A DNA stretch of 64,000 bases from Bacillota bacterium (GTDB taxonomy: Bacteria; Bacillota; Clostridia; Lachnospirales; Lachnospiraceae), in NCBI GenBank assembly GCA_023391695.1, contig JAEWAK010000060.1, forward strand, positions 186,001 to 250,000, given 5' to 3'. A model generated the notes under the pieces. That model searched no databases and was not told the DNA's origin. It saw only the letters and a list, made by a program, of their open reading frames with translations. The first letter of the stretch is position 1, and each line of letters opens with the position of its first letter. Below are positions 28,020 through 36,517 of the stretch, one piece after another. Both the position numbers and the translations under genes were made by a program.

Positions 28020-28802
28020 ATGATATATGCTTTACTTTTACTGATATGCTTTTTAGCATCCATAATTGGATCAATCTGTGGAATAGGCGGAGGTGTAATT
28101 ATAAAGCCGGTAATGGATTCTATCGGGCTTTATGATGTTAAAACAATAAGTTTTTTATCCGGATGTACGGTACTTTCCATGAGTGCGTATACCGTTGTAG
28201 TCTCAGGAATAACCCAGAAAAACAGTATTAATTTTAAAATTGGGACGCCATTAGCAATTGGGGCGGCAGTTGGAGGAATCCTCGGCAAAGCGGCTTTCCA
28301 ATCTATGATAAGCCGGTATGATCAAAATTCGGTGGGTGCCGTCCAGGCAGCTGCATTGATAATAATTACGGCAGGTACTTTGCTTTATACAGTATTTAAA
28401 TCCCGCATTCCTACCCTCAGGGTAAAAAACCTGGGAGCCTGCATCCTGATAGGGGCACTTCTTGGAATTATGTCTTCTTTTTTAGGTATCGGAGGCGGTC
28501 CGGTCAATCTTATCATTTTATATTATTTTTTTTCAATGCCGACCCAGGCGGCAGTCCGGAATTCGTTATACATAATACTTTTTTCACAAATAAGCAGCTT
28601 GTTACATTCGATCATATTGAAAACAATACCGTCTTTCAGCCTGGGTATATTAATACTTATGTCAGCCGGCGGAATTTTGGGCGGTTTTTTCGGCCACCGG
28701 ATAAATAAAAAAATTAAATCAAAGACAGTAGAATGCCTGTTTATTAGCTTAATGATTGTCATTATATTCATGAATATTTTAAACTTAATAAAATATTCAT
28801 AG
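28020..28802 (+). CDS. TauE/SafE family exporter, copy 3
   Basis: A 260-residue membrane protein with CGIGGGVIIKP and LGIGGGPVNL. The start at 28020 is chosen because all paralogues begin directly with the first membrane segment; an in-frame ATG at 27948 with a very good AAAGGAG would add 24 charged residues (MRPRVRHKRI...) and cannot be excluded. It is the last gene of SsuABC-like cluster 1 and is inferred to export the sulfate released by the preceding sulfatase. Confidence 0.85.
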   Translation: MIYALLLLICFLASIIGSICGIGGGVIIKPVMDSIGLYDVKTISFLSGCTVLSMSAYTVVVSGITQKNSINFKIGTPLAIGAAVGGILGKAAFQSMISRYDQNSVGAVQAAALIIITAGTLLYTVFKSRIPTLRVKNLGACILIGALLGIMSSFLGIGGGPVNLIILYYFFSMPTQAAVRNSLYIILFSQISSLLHSIILKTIPSFSLGILILMSAGGILGGFFGHRINKKIKSKTVECLFISLMIVIIFMNILNLIKYS

Positions 28803-28837
28803 TAAAAGAATAGATCTTTTGATTATATTAAATCTAT

Positions 28838-29000
28838 TAGTGTACTGTCTGGCTGCGTTGTCATCAGTCAACGTAGCATACTTGCTGCTGCCTTCGCTGC
28901 GTCCCCTTCCTCTGCCTTGCAGACTGAAAATTCATCCTGAGCAATTGATTGTAGAAACAATTTGTAGGCACACTCTAGTGTACCGACAAGCAATTAATAC
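28838..29000. repeat. REP-like intergenic repeat region
   Basis: GCTGCGTTG and CAACGTAGC around 28852-28877 form a 9-bp hairpin (one G-U), followed by GC-rich, pyrimidine-rich sequence unlike the AT-rich surroundings. Sequences starting AGTGTAC occur at both ends (about 28840 and 28977); the second, AGTGTACCGACAAGCAATTA, resembles the PTS leader at 5559-5578. A 64-codon open frame here (28819-29013) lacks a ribosome site and is not called. Confidence 0.45.
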
Positions 29001-29152
29001 TGCAAAATATTAAGTATGACAATTTGTAATGGGATCATACCTTGTGAGTTTGTGAAAATGACTAAAAAGAAGAATGTAAATTTATTGAATCTGGCAATAG
29101 TAAATAAAACAAAAACCATATATAATAAAATTCAATATTTGTTTTTGTTAAC

Positions 29153-29172
29153 TTTTTTTGAAAACGTTTTTA
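29153..29172. promoter_or_regulatory. LacI-type operator over the regulator's own leader
   Basis: GAAAACGTTTTTAA (29160-29173) ends directly at the ribosome site AAGGGG of the LacI gene at 29184. The same 12-mer GAAAACGTTTTT recurs in the palindrome at 30309-30339, so the regulator probably represses itself and the next operon. Confidence 0.65.
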
Positions 29173-29183
29173 AGGGGTATGAA

Positions 29184-30224
29184 ATGAGAAATTCAATACA
29201 TGATGTGGCGAAAAGAGCCGGGGTATCAACTGCAACAGTTTCAAGGGTAATCAATAACTATGGCGGTGTTAAGGAGAGTAAAGTAAAAGCCATAAAAGAA
29301 GCACTGGAATACTATGATTATCAGCCAAGCCAATTTGGCCGCGGGCTTGTAAAGCGTACTTCCGGTATGATCGGTGTCTACTCACCATTTCTGGGGACCA
29401 CAATGTTTGATGATGGTTATTTGATCGAATGTTTGCGAGGGATAGATAAAGTAATCAGTAAAAGTAACTACAGCCTTCTGTTAATTAATGAAGTAGAAGA
29501 ATATTATAAAAGCAGTAAGAGCAAACCGAAGTTTTGGGATTATGTCAACCAAAGCAGGATTGACGGTTTGATTGTACTGAATGTACCAAGTGATGACAGG
29601 TTGGAATCAGCGCTGTCAAACATTTTAGACAGTGATTTTCCGGTGGGATACATCGGGCAAAAATTTCACGAAGCCGGATTGAATGTATATGCACAGTACC
29701 AGGAATACATGTTTGACATGATGGAACAATACTATCTAAGCGGACACCGGAAAATATTTTTCCTGGCAGACAGGTATCATTCAAAGGCAATTAATAAACT
29801 GAAAAGCAGCATAGAATCCAAATACAATGATTTTTCTCTTATGCTCTTTTTTGCAGATTTTGATAACCGCGATATAAATATCCTTATTGATATACTTGAT
29901 AAATATATTGTGAAAGAAAAATGTACCGGAATTATATGCGGTACAGTCGATAATGCGATAAAGGTCGTAAGCACATTAAATACCATGAATATTAATGTAC
30001 CTGAGGATGTTTCGCTGATTGCGGTAGAACATAAAAAGGGCGAGGGGGCCTTGATGCTGCCCCAGATAAATTGTTACTATGTGCCCGCTATGGAGATGGG
30101 TGAATCGGTTGCTATGAAATTAATTGACAGACTTCAGGGAAAACAGATCGAATCTGCATCGAAAAATTTTAAAACGCAATATATTTTAAGAGGATCTGTC
30201 AGAAAGCTGCCGGAGCTTAATTAA
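29184..30224 (+). CDS. LacI-family transcriptional regulator 2
   Basis: A 346-residue regulator. Helix-turn-helix SIHDVAKRAGVSTATVSRVI lies at the N-terminus (about 4-23), hinge and sugar-binding domain follow. Start at 29184 is set by the family alignment and AAGGGG; a longer frame from 29016 would add 56 AT-rich residues with no ribosome site. It lies upstream of and in the same direction as the sulfatase/GPH symporter operon at 30369, with matching operators before both. It probably represses that operon until a sugar ligand binds. Confidence 0.92.
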   Translation: MRNSIHDVAKRAGVSTATVSRVINNYGGVKESKVKAIKEALEYYDYQPSQFGRGLVKRTSGMIGVYSPFLGTTMFDDGYLIECLRGIDKVISKSNYSLLLINEVEEYYKSSKSKPKFWDYVNQSRIDGLIVLNVPSDDRLESALSNILDSDFPVGYIGQKFHEAGLNVYAQYQEYMFDMMEQYYLSGHRKIFFLADRYHSKAINKLKSSIESKYNDFSLMLFFADFDNRDINILIDILDKYIVKEKCTGIICGTVDNAIKVVSTLNTMNINVPEDVSLIAVEHKKGEGALMLPQINCYYVPAMEMGESVAMKLIDRLQGKQIESASKNFKTQYILRGSVRKLPELN

Positions 30225-30308
30225 TAAGTTAATAAAGAAATTAATTTATAAAGAAAATAATTAATATTTTTGTTTTGGAAAGTATTAATTATTTATGTGA
30301 CGCAAATT

Positions 30309-30339
30309 AAAAACGTTTTCAAATTTTGAAAACGTTTTT
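30309..30339. promoter_or_regulatory. 31-bp palindromic double operator before the GPH/sulfatase operon
   Basis: AAAAACGTTTTCAAA (30309-30323) and TTTGAAAACGTTTTT (30325-30339) are perfect inverted copies around one T. Each arm contains a LacI-type AAAACGTTTT core, so two dimers could bind side by side. It lies 30 bp before the sulfatase start. Confidence 0.8.
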
Positions 30340-30368
30340 AAAATAAACATAATGAAAGGAAGGGCGAA

Positions 30369-31859
30369 ATGAAAGCAATAATGGTTATGTATGATTCTTT
30401 AAATAGGGAAATGCTGGAATCATACGGATGTGACTGGACGATTACACCGAATTTTAAGCGACTGGCAAAAAAGACGGTGCAATTTGATAATTGTTATGTA
30501 GGAAGTATGCCATGTATGCCTGCGAGGCGGGAGCTGCATACAGGACGCATTAATTTTTTTCACAGAAGCTGGGGACCTATGGAACCTTATGATGATTCCA
30601 TGCCGGAGATCTTAAAGAAAGGAGGCGTTTATACACATCTTGTAAGTGACCATCAGCACTATTGGGAAGATGGGGGTGCAACCTACCATAACAGGTATTC
30701 TTCCTGGGAGATAGCAAGAGGTCAGGAAGGGGATCTTTGGAAGACAGATTTAAGATACGAATACGATAAAGATACCGTATTTGTAAGAAAAAGAGATATG
30801 CTCGCATACCCGGCTTATGCGGCAATGCTCTCTCATGATGTTATAAACCGCAGAAATATGGACACGGAAGAAAAGACTTCACAGGCAGTAACTTTCGCCA
30901 GCGGTATAGAATTCATTGAAACAAACCATTGTGAGGATAACTGGTTTTTACAGATTGAAACTTTTGACCCCCATGAACCCTTTTACACTTTAAAGGCGGA
31001 TAAGGAGTTATATCCGCACCATTTCGCCGGTGATGCGGAGGCAGACTGGCCGCCTTATGCACCTGTTATGGAAGAGGAAGCAACGGTACAGCATGTAAGG
31101 TATGAATATGCCGCCTTATTGTCAAAGTGTGACAGATATCTTGGCAAGGTACTTGATCTCATGGATAAATACGATATGTGGAAAGATACCATGCTCATTG
31201 TGAATACAGACCACGGCTTCCTCCTTGGGGAACATGGCTGGTGGGGAAAGACAGCAATGCCTGTTTATAATGAAATTGCACATGTGCCGCTATATATTTA
31301 CGATCCGAGAATACAGGAATGTGCCGGGCAAAAGAGGGATTCACTGGTTCAAACCATTGACCTCGCTCCGACACTTTTAGAATTCTTCGGAATGGAAATT
31401 CCAAAGGACATGGAGGGAAAACCTCTCTTTCAGGTTATGAAAAAGGATGAGTCTGTCAGGAATTATGCAATTTTTGGCTATCATGGAAGCCAGGTAAACG
31501 TGACGGATGGAAGATACGTATATATGCATTCGGCGGCCAATCCGGATATGCCCGTTTATGAATATACCTTAATGCCGGCCCATATGCGGCAAATGTTTCA
31601 GCCGTCTGAGCTGCAGGAACTGGAACTGGCAGAGCCGTTTGAATTTACGAAGGGATGTAAGGTACTTAAAATAAAGGCGGTCAACAGAATGGGAGATACG
31701 ACCTCCTTTGGTTCAAAACTATTTGATTTGGAGAAAGACCCGCATCAGACGGTTGAAATTAATAATGAGATAGTACGCCGGAACATGTTAGGTTATATTA
31801 AAGAATACATGGAGAAAAATGACGCACCAAAAGAGCTTTTTGACAGACTTGGAGTCTGA
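30369..31859 (+). CDS. Cytoplasmic sulfatase, CMPAR subfamily, GPH operon
   Basis: A 496-residue sulfatase with CMPARRELHTGR (C49), D9-S10, HYWEDGGATYH, TFDPHEPF and VNTDHGFLLGEH. No signal peptide. It opens the operon sulfatase - GPH symporter - TauE, behind a strong LacI-type operator. AAAGGA lies before the ATG. The expected substrate is a sulfated sugar small enough for a GPH-type symporter, such as a mono- or disaccharide; this is inference. Confidence 0.92.
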   Translation: MKAIMVMYDSLNREMLESYGCDWTITPNFKRLAKKTVQFDNCYVGSMPCMPARRELHTGRINFFHRSWGPMEPYDDSMPEILKKGGVYTHLVSDHQHYWEDGGATYHNRYSSWEIARGQEGDLWKTDLRYEYDKDTVFVRKRDMLAYPAYAAMLSHDVINRRNMDTEEKTSQAVTFASGIEFIETNHCEDNWFLQIETFDPHEPFYTLKADKELYPHHFAGDAEADWPPYAPVMEEEATVQHVRYEYAALLSKCDRYLGKVLDLMDKYDMWKDTMLIVNTDHGFLLGEHGWWGKTAMPVYNEIAHVPLYIYDPRIQECAGQKRDSLVQTIDLAPTLLEFFGMEIPKDMEGKPLFQVMKKDESVRNYAIFGYHGSQVNVTDGRYVYMHSAANPDMPVYEYTLMPAHMRQMFQPSELQELELAEPFEFTKGCKVLKIKAVNRMGDTTSFGSKLFDLEKDPHQTVEINNEIVRRNMLGYIKEYMEKNDAPKELFDRLGV

Positions 31860-31861
31860 TC

Positions 31862-31889
31862 CTTATAGTTAAATGGGGAAAACTATAAG
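31862..31889 (+). promoter_or_regulatory. Intercistronic hairpin after sulfatase
   Basis: CTTATAGTT (31862-31870) and AACTATAAG (31881-31889) form a perfect 9-bp stem right after the sulfatase stop; no T-run, so probably an mRNA-stability or partial-attenuation element. Confidence 0.55.
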
Positions 31890-31979
31890 ACTTTATTAAT
31901 GGAAAAAGGCAGCAACTGTATAATGTGAATTTATCGGTGTAAAAAGGCCGGTAAAATAAAATTAGGAGGATATTTATTC

Positions 31980-33386
31980 ATGAAAAAAAGCGGAGAAGGG
32001 CAAAACAATAATTTTCAAAAAGCTACTACCTCGGAGGTAATCCGTTATTCTTTCGGCGGACTCGGCTCCAATATTCCTTTTATTCTGATGATGACATTTC
32101 TTAATTACTTTTATACGGATATCATGGGAATTTCTGCCCTCGTTGTTTCCGGGGTTATGCTTGTTACCCGTATTTTTGATGCGGTTACCGATCCTCTTAT
32201 GGGTATATTGGGAGACCGTACCCGTACCCGCTGGGGCCGTTACCGTCCATGGATTATTGTTGGAGCGCCGTTGCTGGGTTTATTTACCTTTCTGGTATTT
32301 TACACACCGGACCTTAGTCAAAGTGCAAAGGTAGTTTATGTATACATTACTTATATTCTTTACTCAACATTTTCTGACTTTGCCAATATTCCCTATCATT
32401 CCCTTACACCTGTAATTTCTCAGGATCCTAACCAGCGTAATGTCATTGTATCGCTGAAACAGGGAATGGGCATTATCGCGCAGTTGATTATAACCAGCTT
32501 TGGTTTGAATATTGTTGAGGCCTGCGGCGGCGGGCGTATCGGCTGGGCCTGGTTTGGGGCTTTGTGCGGCATTACCCTGACTGTTTCCTTCTATATTTGT
32601 GCTTCAAGTGCTAAGAAATATGATAATTTTTCCACCTTACCGGAGGTAAGCAAAGAAAATAAAGTAAAGTTTTCCGACCAGATGAAGATAATTGTAGGAA
32701 ACCGTTCCCTTTTATCTCTTTTAGTATCCTTTTTCTGTATTTTGCTGGCGAGTTCCATTTCTTCCGCAGTCAATGTATATTACTTTAAATATATTTTAAA
32801 CAGAATGGATCTGGTCACCATAACTTCATTTATTTCTATCCTGGCATCTGTGGCAGTTATCGTCATTATGCCGCCGTTAGCTAAAATATTTGGTAAAAAG
32901 CGCATCTATATTACGTGTGATTTAATCAGTGCAGTTTCACTTGTGCTGCTGTGCTTTAAGCCTAATGTTACGGCTACCATGCTTTGCATTGGGCTGGGCT
33001 GGTTCAGCTTTTTTTCACGGTTTCCGTCAAATCTCGGCTGGTCCATGCTTCCGGAATGCGTTGATTATTCGGAATGGAAATTTGGCATACGCGGTAACAG
33101 TACGATTACAGCATCTCTGACATTTACAAATAAACTTGGCACTGCTCTGGGCGGTTTTCTGGCCAGTTTTGTAATGGCTCTTGCCGGGTATGTGGCTAAT
33201 GTTGAACCTACGGCTGCGGTAAGGAATACTATTGTTTTTCTTAGGTTTGGACTGCCTGCAATCCTTACTGTCATATCTGCAATTGCAATCATTTTATACA
33301 ATATTGACAATGAGATGATACAGCAGATCCGTACGGAACTGAATAGGAAAGCATCTGGGGATAAAACTGCCGAAGCCGGAGAATAG
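31980..33386 (+). CDS. GPH (MelB-like) sugar:cation symporter
   Basis: A 468-residue transporter with about twelve membrane segments. Family signatures are the RIFDAVTDPLMGILGDRT segment (about 63-80) with the cation-site aspartates and the RTRWGRYRPWI loop after it, both typical of glycoside-pentoside-hexuronide symporters. AGGAGG lies before the ATG. It takes up a sugar or uronide with Na+ or H+. Flanked by a sulfatase and a TauE exporter under LacI control, it probably carries a sulfated or desulfated sugar. The true substrate cannot be read. Confidence 0.93.
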   Translation: MKKSGEGQNNNFQKATTSEVIRYSFGGLGSNIPFILMMTFLNYFYTDIMGISALVVSGVMLVTRIFDAVTDPLMGILGDRTRTRWGRYRPWIIVGAPLLGLFTFLVFYTPDLSQSAKVVYVYITYILYSTFSDFANIPYHSLTPVISQDPNQRNVIVSLKQGMGIIAQLIITSFGLNIVEACGGGRIGWAWFGALCGITLTVSFYICASSAKKYDNFSTLPEVSKENKVKFSDQMKIIVGNRSLLSLLVSFFCILLASSISSAVNVYYFKYILNRMDLVTITSFISILASVAVIVIMPPLAKIFGKKRIYITCDLISAVSLVLLCFKPNVTATMLCIGLGWFSFFSRFPSNLGWSMLPECVDYSEWKFGIRGNSTITASLTFTNKLGTALGGFLASFVMALAGYVANVEPTAAVRNTIVFLRFGLPAILTVISAIAIILYNIDNEMIQQIRTELNRKASGDKTAEAGE

Positions 33387-33452
33387 AACGAAAACATATT
33401 TAGATAACGGTAAATTGTGTGTATTTACAGTAATTAACAAATGCTGGGTTTG

Positions 33453-33483
33453 TGCCCGGAGTGTTACAGATACATTCCGGGCA
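33453..33483 (+). promoter_or_regulatory. Intercistronic hairpin before TauE copy 4
   Basis: TGCCCGGAGTG (33453-33463) pairs with CATTCCGGGCA (33473-33483), 11 bp with one G-U, loop 9 nt, no T-run. Confidence 0.6.
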
Positions 33484-33522
33484 AGGAGTAATTATTTCAA
33501 CATATTAATTGAGGAAGACGAA

Positions 33523-34320
33523 ATGTTTTTTATTTATTTTGCAATGATTGCGGTCAGCTTGCTGGCATCCGTAATAGGGGCAGTCTGCGGTATCGGCGGC
33601 GGGGTGGTTATCAAACCGGTACTGGATTCATTAGGAGTGTTAAGTGTGGAAACGGTTGGTTTTTTGTCCGGACTTACCGTTTTGTTTATGTCTTCTTATT
33701 CTACAATTCAAGCAATCTATTCAAAAGATTCCTGCGTAGATAGGAAGACGAGCATTCCTGTTTCCATCGGAGCGGCTGCAGGCGGAATAATAGGAAACCA
33801 ATTATTTCACCTATTAAAGGCTGCGTTTATAGATATTGACTTTATAGGCTCAATACAGGCGGCAGGTCTGTTTGTACTGACATTTGGGACACTGCTTTAT
33901 ACCATGAATAAACGTAAAATCCGTACCCATCACTTGTCAGGCGGGTTCGTCTGCGGGCTTGCGGGCTTGTTATTGGGCGTATTTTCTTCTTTTCTTGGAA
34001 TTGGAGGAGGGCCGTTTAATCTTATTCTTCTGTCATACTTATTTTCAATGGAAACAAAAGAGGCCGCTCAAAATTCTTTAATCATTATTATGTTTTCACA
34101 AATAGCTAATTTTACACTTACTGTTATTACAGGAAAGGTACCGGAATATAATACAATGCTTTTGATTGGGATGGTCTGCGCAGGAATATTTGGTGGGGCC
34201 ATTGGAAGAAAAATCAACAAAAAAATTGACAATGCAGCGGTTGACCGATTGTTCCGGTGGATGATTATTGTTATTATGTTGATTTGTGTGTATAACATTA
34301 AAAAATATATGCAGTCATAA
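33523..34320 (+). CDS. TauE/SafE family exporter, copy 4
   Basis: A 265-residue membrane protein with CGIGGGVVIKP and LGIGGGPFNL. Start set at 33523 by GAGGAAG and by paralogue comparison; the frame is open back to 33415 without a ribosome site. It is the third gene of the sulfatase/GPH operon. With copy 5 it shares the PFNL variant of the second motif, while copies 1-3 have P(V/I)NL. It is inferred to export sulfate released in the cytoplasm. Confidence 0.87.
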   Translation: MFFIYFAMIAVSLLASVIGAVCGIGGGVVIKPVLDSLGVLSVETVGFLSGLTVLFMSSYSTIQAIYSKDSCVDRKTSIPVSIGAAAGGIIGNQLFHLLKAAFIDIDFIGSIQAAGLFVLTFGTLLYTMNKRKIRTHHLSGGFVCGLAGLLLGVFSSFLGIGGGPFNLILLSYLFSMETKEAAQNSLIIIMFSQIANFTLTVITGKVPEYNTMLLIGMVCAGIFGGAIGRKINKKIDNAAVDRLFRWMIIVIMLICVYNIKKYMQS

Positions 34321-34488
34321 TGCCGGAACCTTTACCGCTGTCCGGGTTGTGGGAAACAGTACCCAAATGTAAGGAAGAAAGTAAATGGCTTTTTTAACTT
34401 AGTTATATGTCAAAATGTATGTCAAAGCAGTTCAGATAAGATAGAAATTGAGAAATTGATTGGAGACATATTATTGTATTTAATGTGA
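34321..34488 (+). other. Cysteine-rich open frame continuing past the TauE stop
   Basis: Directly after the TauE stop the same frame is open for 55 codons and reads CRNLYRCPGCGKQYP then VICQNVCQ, a CxxC/CxxxC zinc-ribbon-like pattern, ending at TGA 34486. There is no start codon or ribosome site for it. It may be a gene remnant or chance. Confidence 0.25.
34456..34484 (+). promoter_or_regulatory. Candidate promoter of the maturase gene
   Basis: TTGATT (34456-34461), 17-bp spacer, TTTAAT (34479-34484); moderate match to consensus. Confidence 0.4.
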
Positions 34489-34575
34489 TTTATATATATA
34501 ATAAAAAAGTAAATGTAATAAAATTGTGAGCCTTAGATTTAATAAAAATATGCATATGTAGTGAGGAGAAATGAA

Positions 34576-35700
34576 ATGCCGCCAATGAGTGTTTTGATAA
34601 AACCGGCTTCCGGTAATTGTAATATGAAGTGTGATTACTGCTTTTACTGTGATGAACAGAATAAGAGAAGCATTCCGTCATTTGGAATTATGAGTGACCA
34701 TACCTTAAAGAATGTGATGCGTAAAACAATACTGCATTCAGAGGGTTTTTGCTCCATTGCATTTCAAGGCGGGGAGCCTACTCTGGCAGGTATTGATTTT
34801 TTCCGCAAGGTAATTGAGTATGGGAAACATTATAACAGAAAGCATATAAGAGTCGAATATGCCCTGCAGACCAATGGATTAAATATAAACGAAGAATGGT
34901 GCCGGTTTTTTAAAGAGAATCATTTTCTCATAGGTTTATCGGTTGACGGAACCCAGGATATTCATGATAAATACCGTCATACAAAGTCGGGAAATACGAC
35001 TTATGAACAAATTATAAAAGCTGCCGGGCTGCTTAATAAATACGGTGTGGATTATAATGTTCTGACGGTGGTACACAGGGAAGTGGCCGGACGAATTGAT
35101 GAAATTTATGATTTCTACAAAAATAATGGTTGGGATTACCAACAGTATATAGCCTGTCTGGATCCTTTATATGAAAAACCGGGAAAGTATGAATATTCCC
35201 TGCTTCCGATAGAATATGGAAAGTTTTTGACGGATTTGTTTAACCGGTGGTTTCACGATTTGGAAATGGACAAACAGCCCTTTATCAGGCAGTTTGAAAA
35301 TTATATCGGTATACTTCTGGGCAGGGGGGCGGAAGCCTGTGACCAGCGGGGAACCTGTGGAATCCAATATGTAGTAGAAGCAGACGGCAGTGTTTATCCC
35401 TGTGATTTTTATATGCTGGATGAATATAAATTAGGAAATATGAATGATACGACGATAGCTGTAATGGATGAAAAAAGAAAAGAATTAAGATTTATAGAAG
35501 AATCATTTAAATTAACCCAGGAATGCAAACAATGTGAATATTATGGAATCTGCAGAGGCGGCTGCCAAAGGAGCAGATTTAAAACCGGTAATGAATTGTA
35601 TAAAAATTATCTGTGTGAGGGATATAAAGAGTTTTTCAAAGCATGTCTCCCCAGAATGATGCAGATAGCTGATATGATAAAAAGAAGTAATCAGAGGTAG
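34576..35700 (+). CDS. Anaerobic sulfatase-maturating enzyme (radical SAM + SPASM)
   Basis: A 374-residue radical SAM enzyme. The SAM-cluster cysteines are C15, C19 and C22 in CNMKCDYCFYC; FQGGEPTL is the SAM-binding segment. The C-terminal SPASM region carries the auxiliary cluster cysteines, including CDQRGTCG, YPCDFY, CKQCEYYGICRGGC. The enzyme oxidises the active-site Cys (or Ser) of sulfatases to formylglycine without oxygen. All intact sulfatases seen here with a visible active site are Cys-type, matching this enzyme. Start at ATG 34576 behind GAGGAG; GTG at 34561 is less likely. It is the only maturase in the window. The degraded sulfatase at 35704 follows after 3 bp. Confidence 0.95.
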   Translation: MPPMSVLIKPASGNCNMKCDYCFYCDEQNKRSIPSFGIMSDHTLKNVMRKTILHSEGFCSIAFQGGEPTLAGIDFFRKVIEYGKHYNRKHIRVEYALQTNGLNINEEWCRFFKENHFLIGLSVDGTQDIHDKYRHTKSGNTTYEQIIKAAGLLNKYGVDYNVLTVVHREVAGRIDEIYDFYKNNGWDYQQYIACLDPLYEKPGKYEYSLLPIEYGKFLTDLFNRWFHDLEMDKQPFIRQFENYIGILLGRGAEACDQRGTCGIQYVVEADGSVYPCDFYMLDEYKLGNMNDTTIAVMDEKRKELRFIEESFKLTQECKQCEYYGICRGGCQRSRFKTGNELYKNYLCEGYKEFFKACLPRMMQIADMIKRSNQR

Positions 35701-35703
35701 CTT

Positions 35704-36161
35704 ATGAATAAACATAAAAACATTGTAATAATTTCGGCAGATCATTAATTCCCTATTTGATGGGCAAAGAAGAAAAAGTAAGGGATGCCGTATTCTGTGA
35801 AGGCGGTTTCCGTAAAGGGGAAGAACATTGCAAGGAAAGCGGGGGTCAGGGAGAGCCGGTACCTGCCAGACTATACTACCCAAGGCAATTTTTGCAATAT
35901 TCGGATGAGATGTATAACGGCAAGGCTATCATGTGCAGGACGAAGGACTATAAATATATAAAGAGGCTTTATGAAAAGGATGAGTTCTATGATCTAAATA
36001 AGGATCCTTTGGAAACAGATAACCGGATTGACGATGTAAAATACAGTGAAATCATAATGCAGATGAAAGAGAGGTTATTGGAACATTATATTGATACCTG
36101 TGACGCAGTTCCTATTAGTAAGGACTTAAGGATGGATAAGAATTTTCCGGGTATGCTTTAA
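35704..36161 (+). pseudogene. Sulfatase pseudogene with large internal deletion
   Basis: The gene begins with MNKHKNIVIISADH, a normal sulfatase N-terminus (the last residues being where the metal-binding aspartate sits), then runs into TAA at 35746. In another frame, beginning within the same few bases, it continues as SLIPYLMGKEEKVRDAVF and reads to 36161 with the usual sulfatase tail (YDLNKDPLETDNRI). About 300 codons including the C-x-P-x-R active site are missing. It lies 3 bp after the maturase gene, so an operon of maturase plus sulfatase seems to have lost its sulfatase. Not functional as a sulfatase. Confidence 0.88.
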
Positions 36162-36251
36162 TTGCGGTAAATTTTTGGTGGATAATATTCCGCTTAGAGC
36201 ATTATTTAGTTTTGATCCTGAATTAAATAGGGAGTCAGGATTAAACTTAGT

Positions 36252-36297
36252 AAAAAGCAGACGATCAAAATCAACAGATTTGATTCGTCTGCTTTTT
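36252..36297. terminator. Strong bidirectional-type terminator
   Basis: AAAAAGCAGACGA (36252-36264) pairs with TCGTCTGCTTTTT (36285-36297), giving a 13-bp stem with T-run on the plus strand and A-run upstream. The remaining gap to 36518 shows TTGACA near 36454 but no well-spaced -10 box. Confidence 0.92.
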
Positions 36298-36517
36298 GTA
36301 TTAAATTTAGCTTGATGACTTGGATAATGGTTTTATGAATTAATTTATCATTTAGAGATCATATGATCCAGAGACTTGTCATTACACATTTCATTATGTA
36401 TAATTACATATAAATTAAACATCGTTATTGGTGTTTTGTATAGTCTGTTTAAATTGACAAGTACTGTGAAGCAGTAGTTTGCTGAAAAAATATTTATAAT
36501 AAGAGAGGGATTAAGCG

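Noticed and set aside
28819..29013. 64-residue open frame
   Set aside because: No ribosome site, lies in a repeat-like GC-rich segment, no recognisable protein features.
34320..34396. 25-residue frame overlapping the TauE stop (TAATG)
   Set aside because: No ribosome site and no homology; probably chance.
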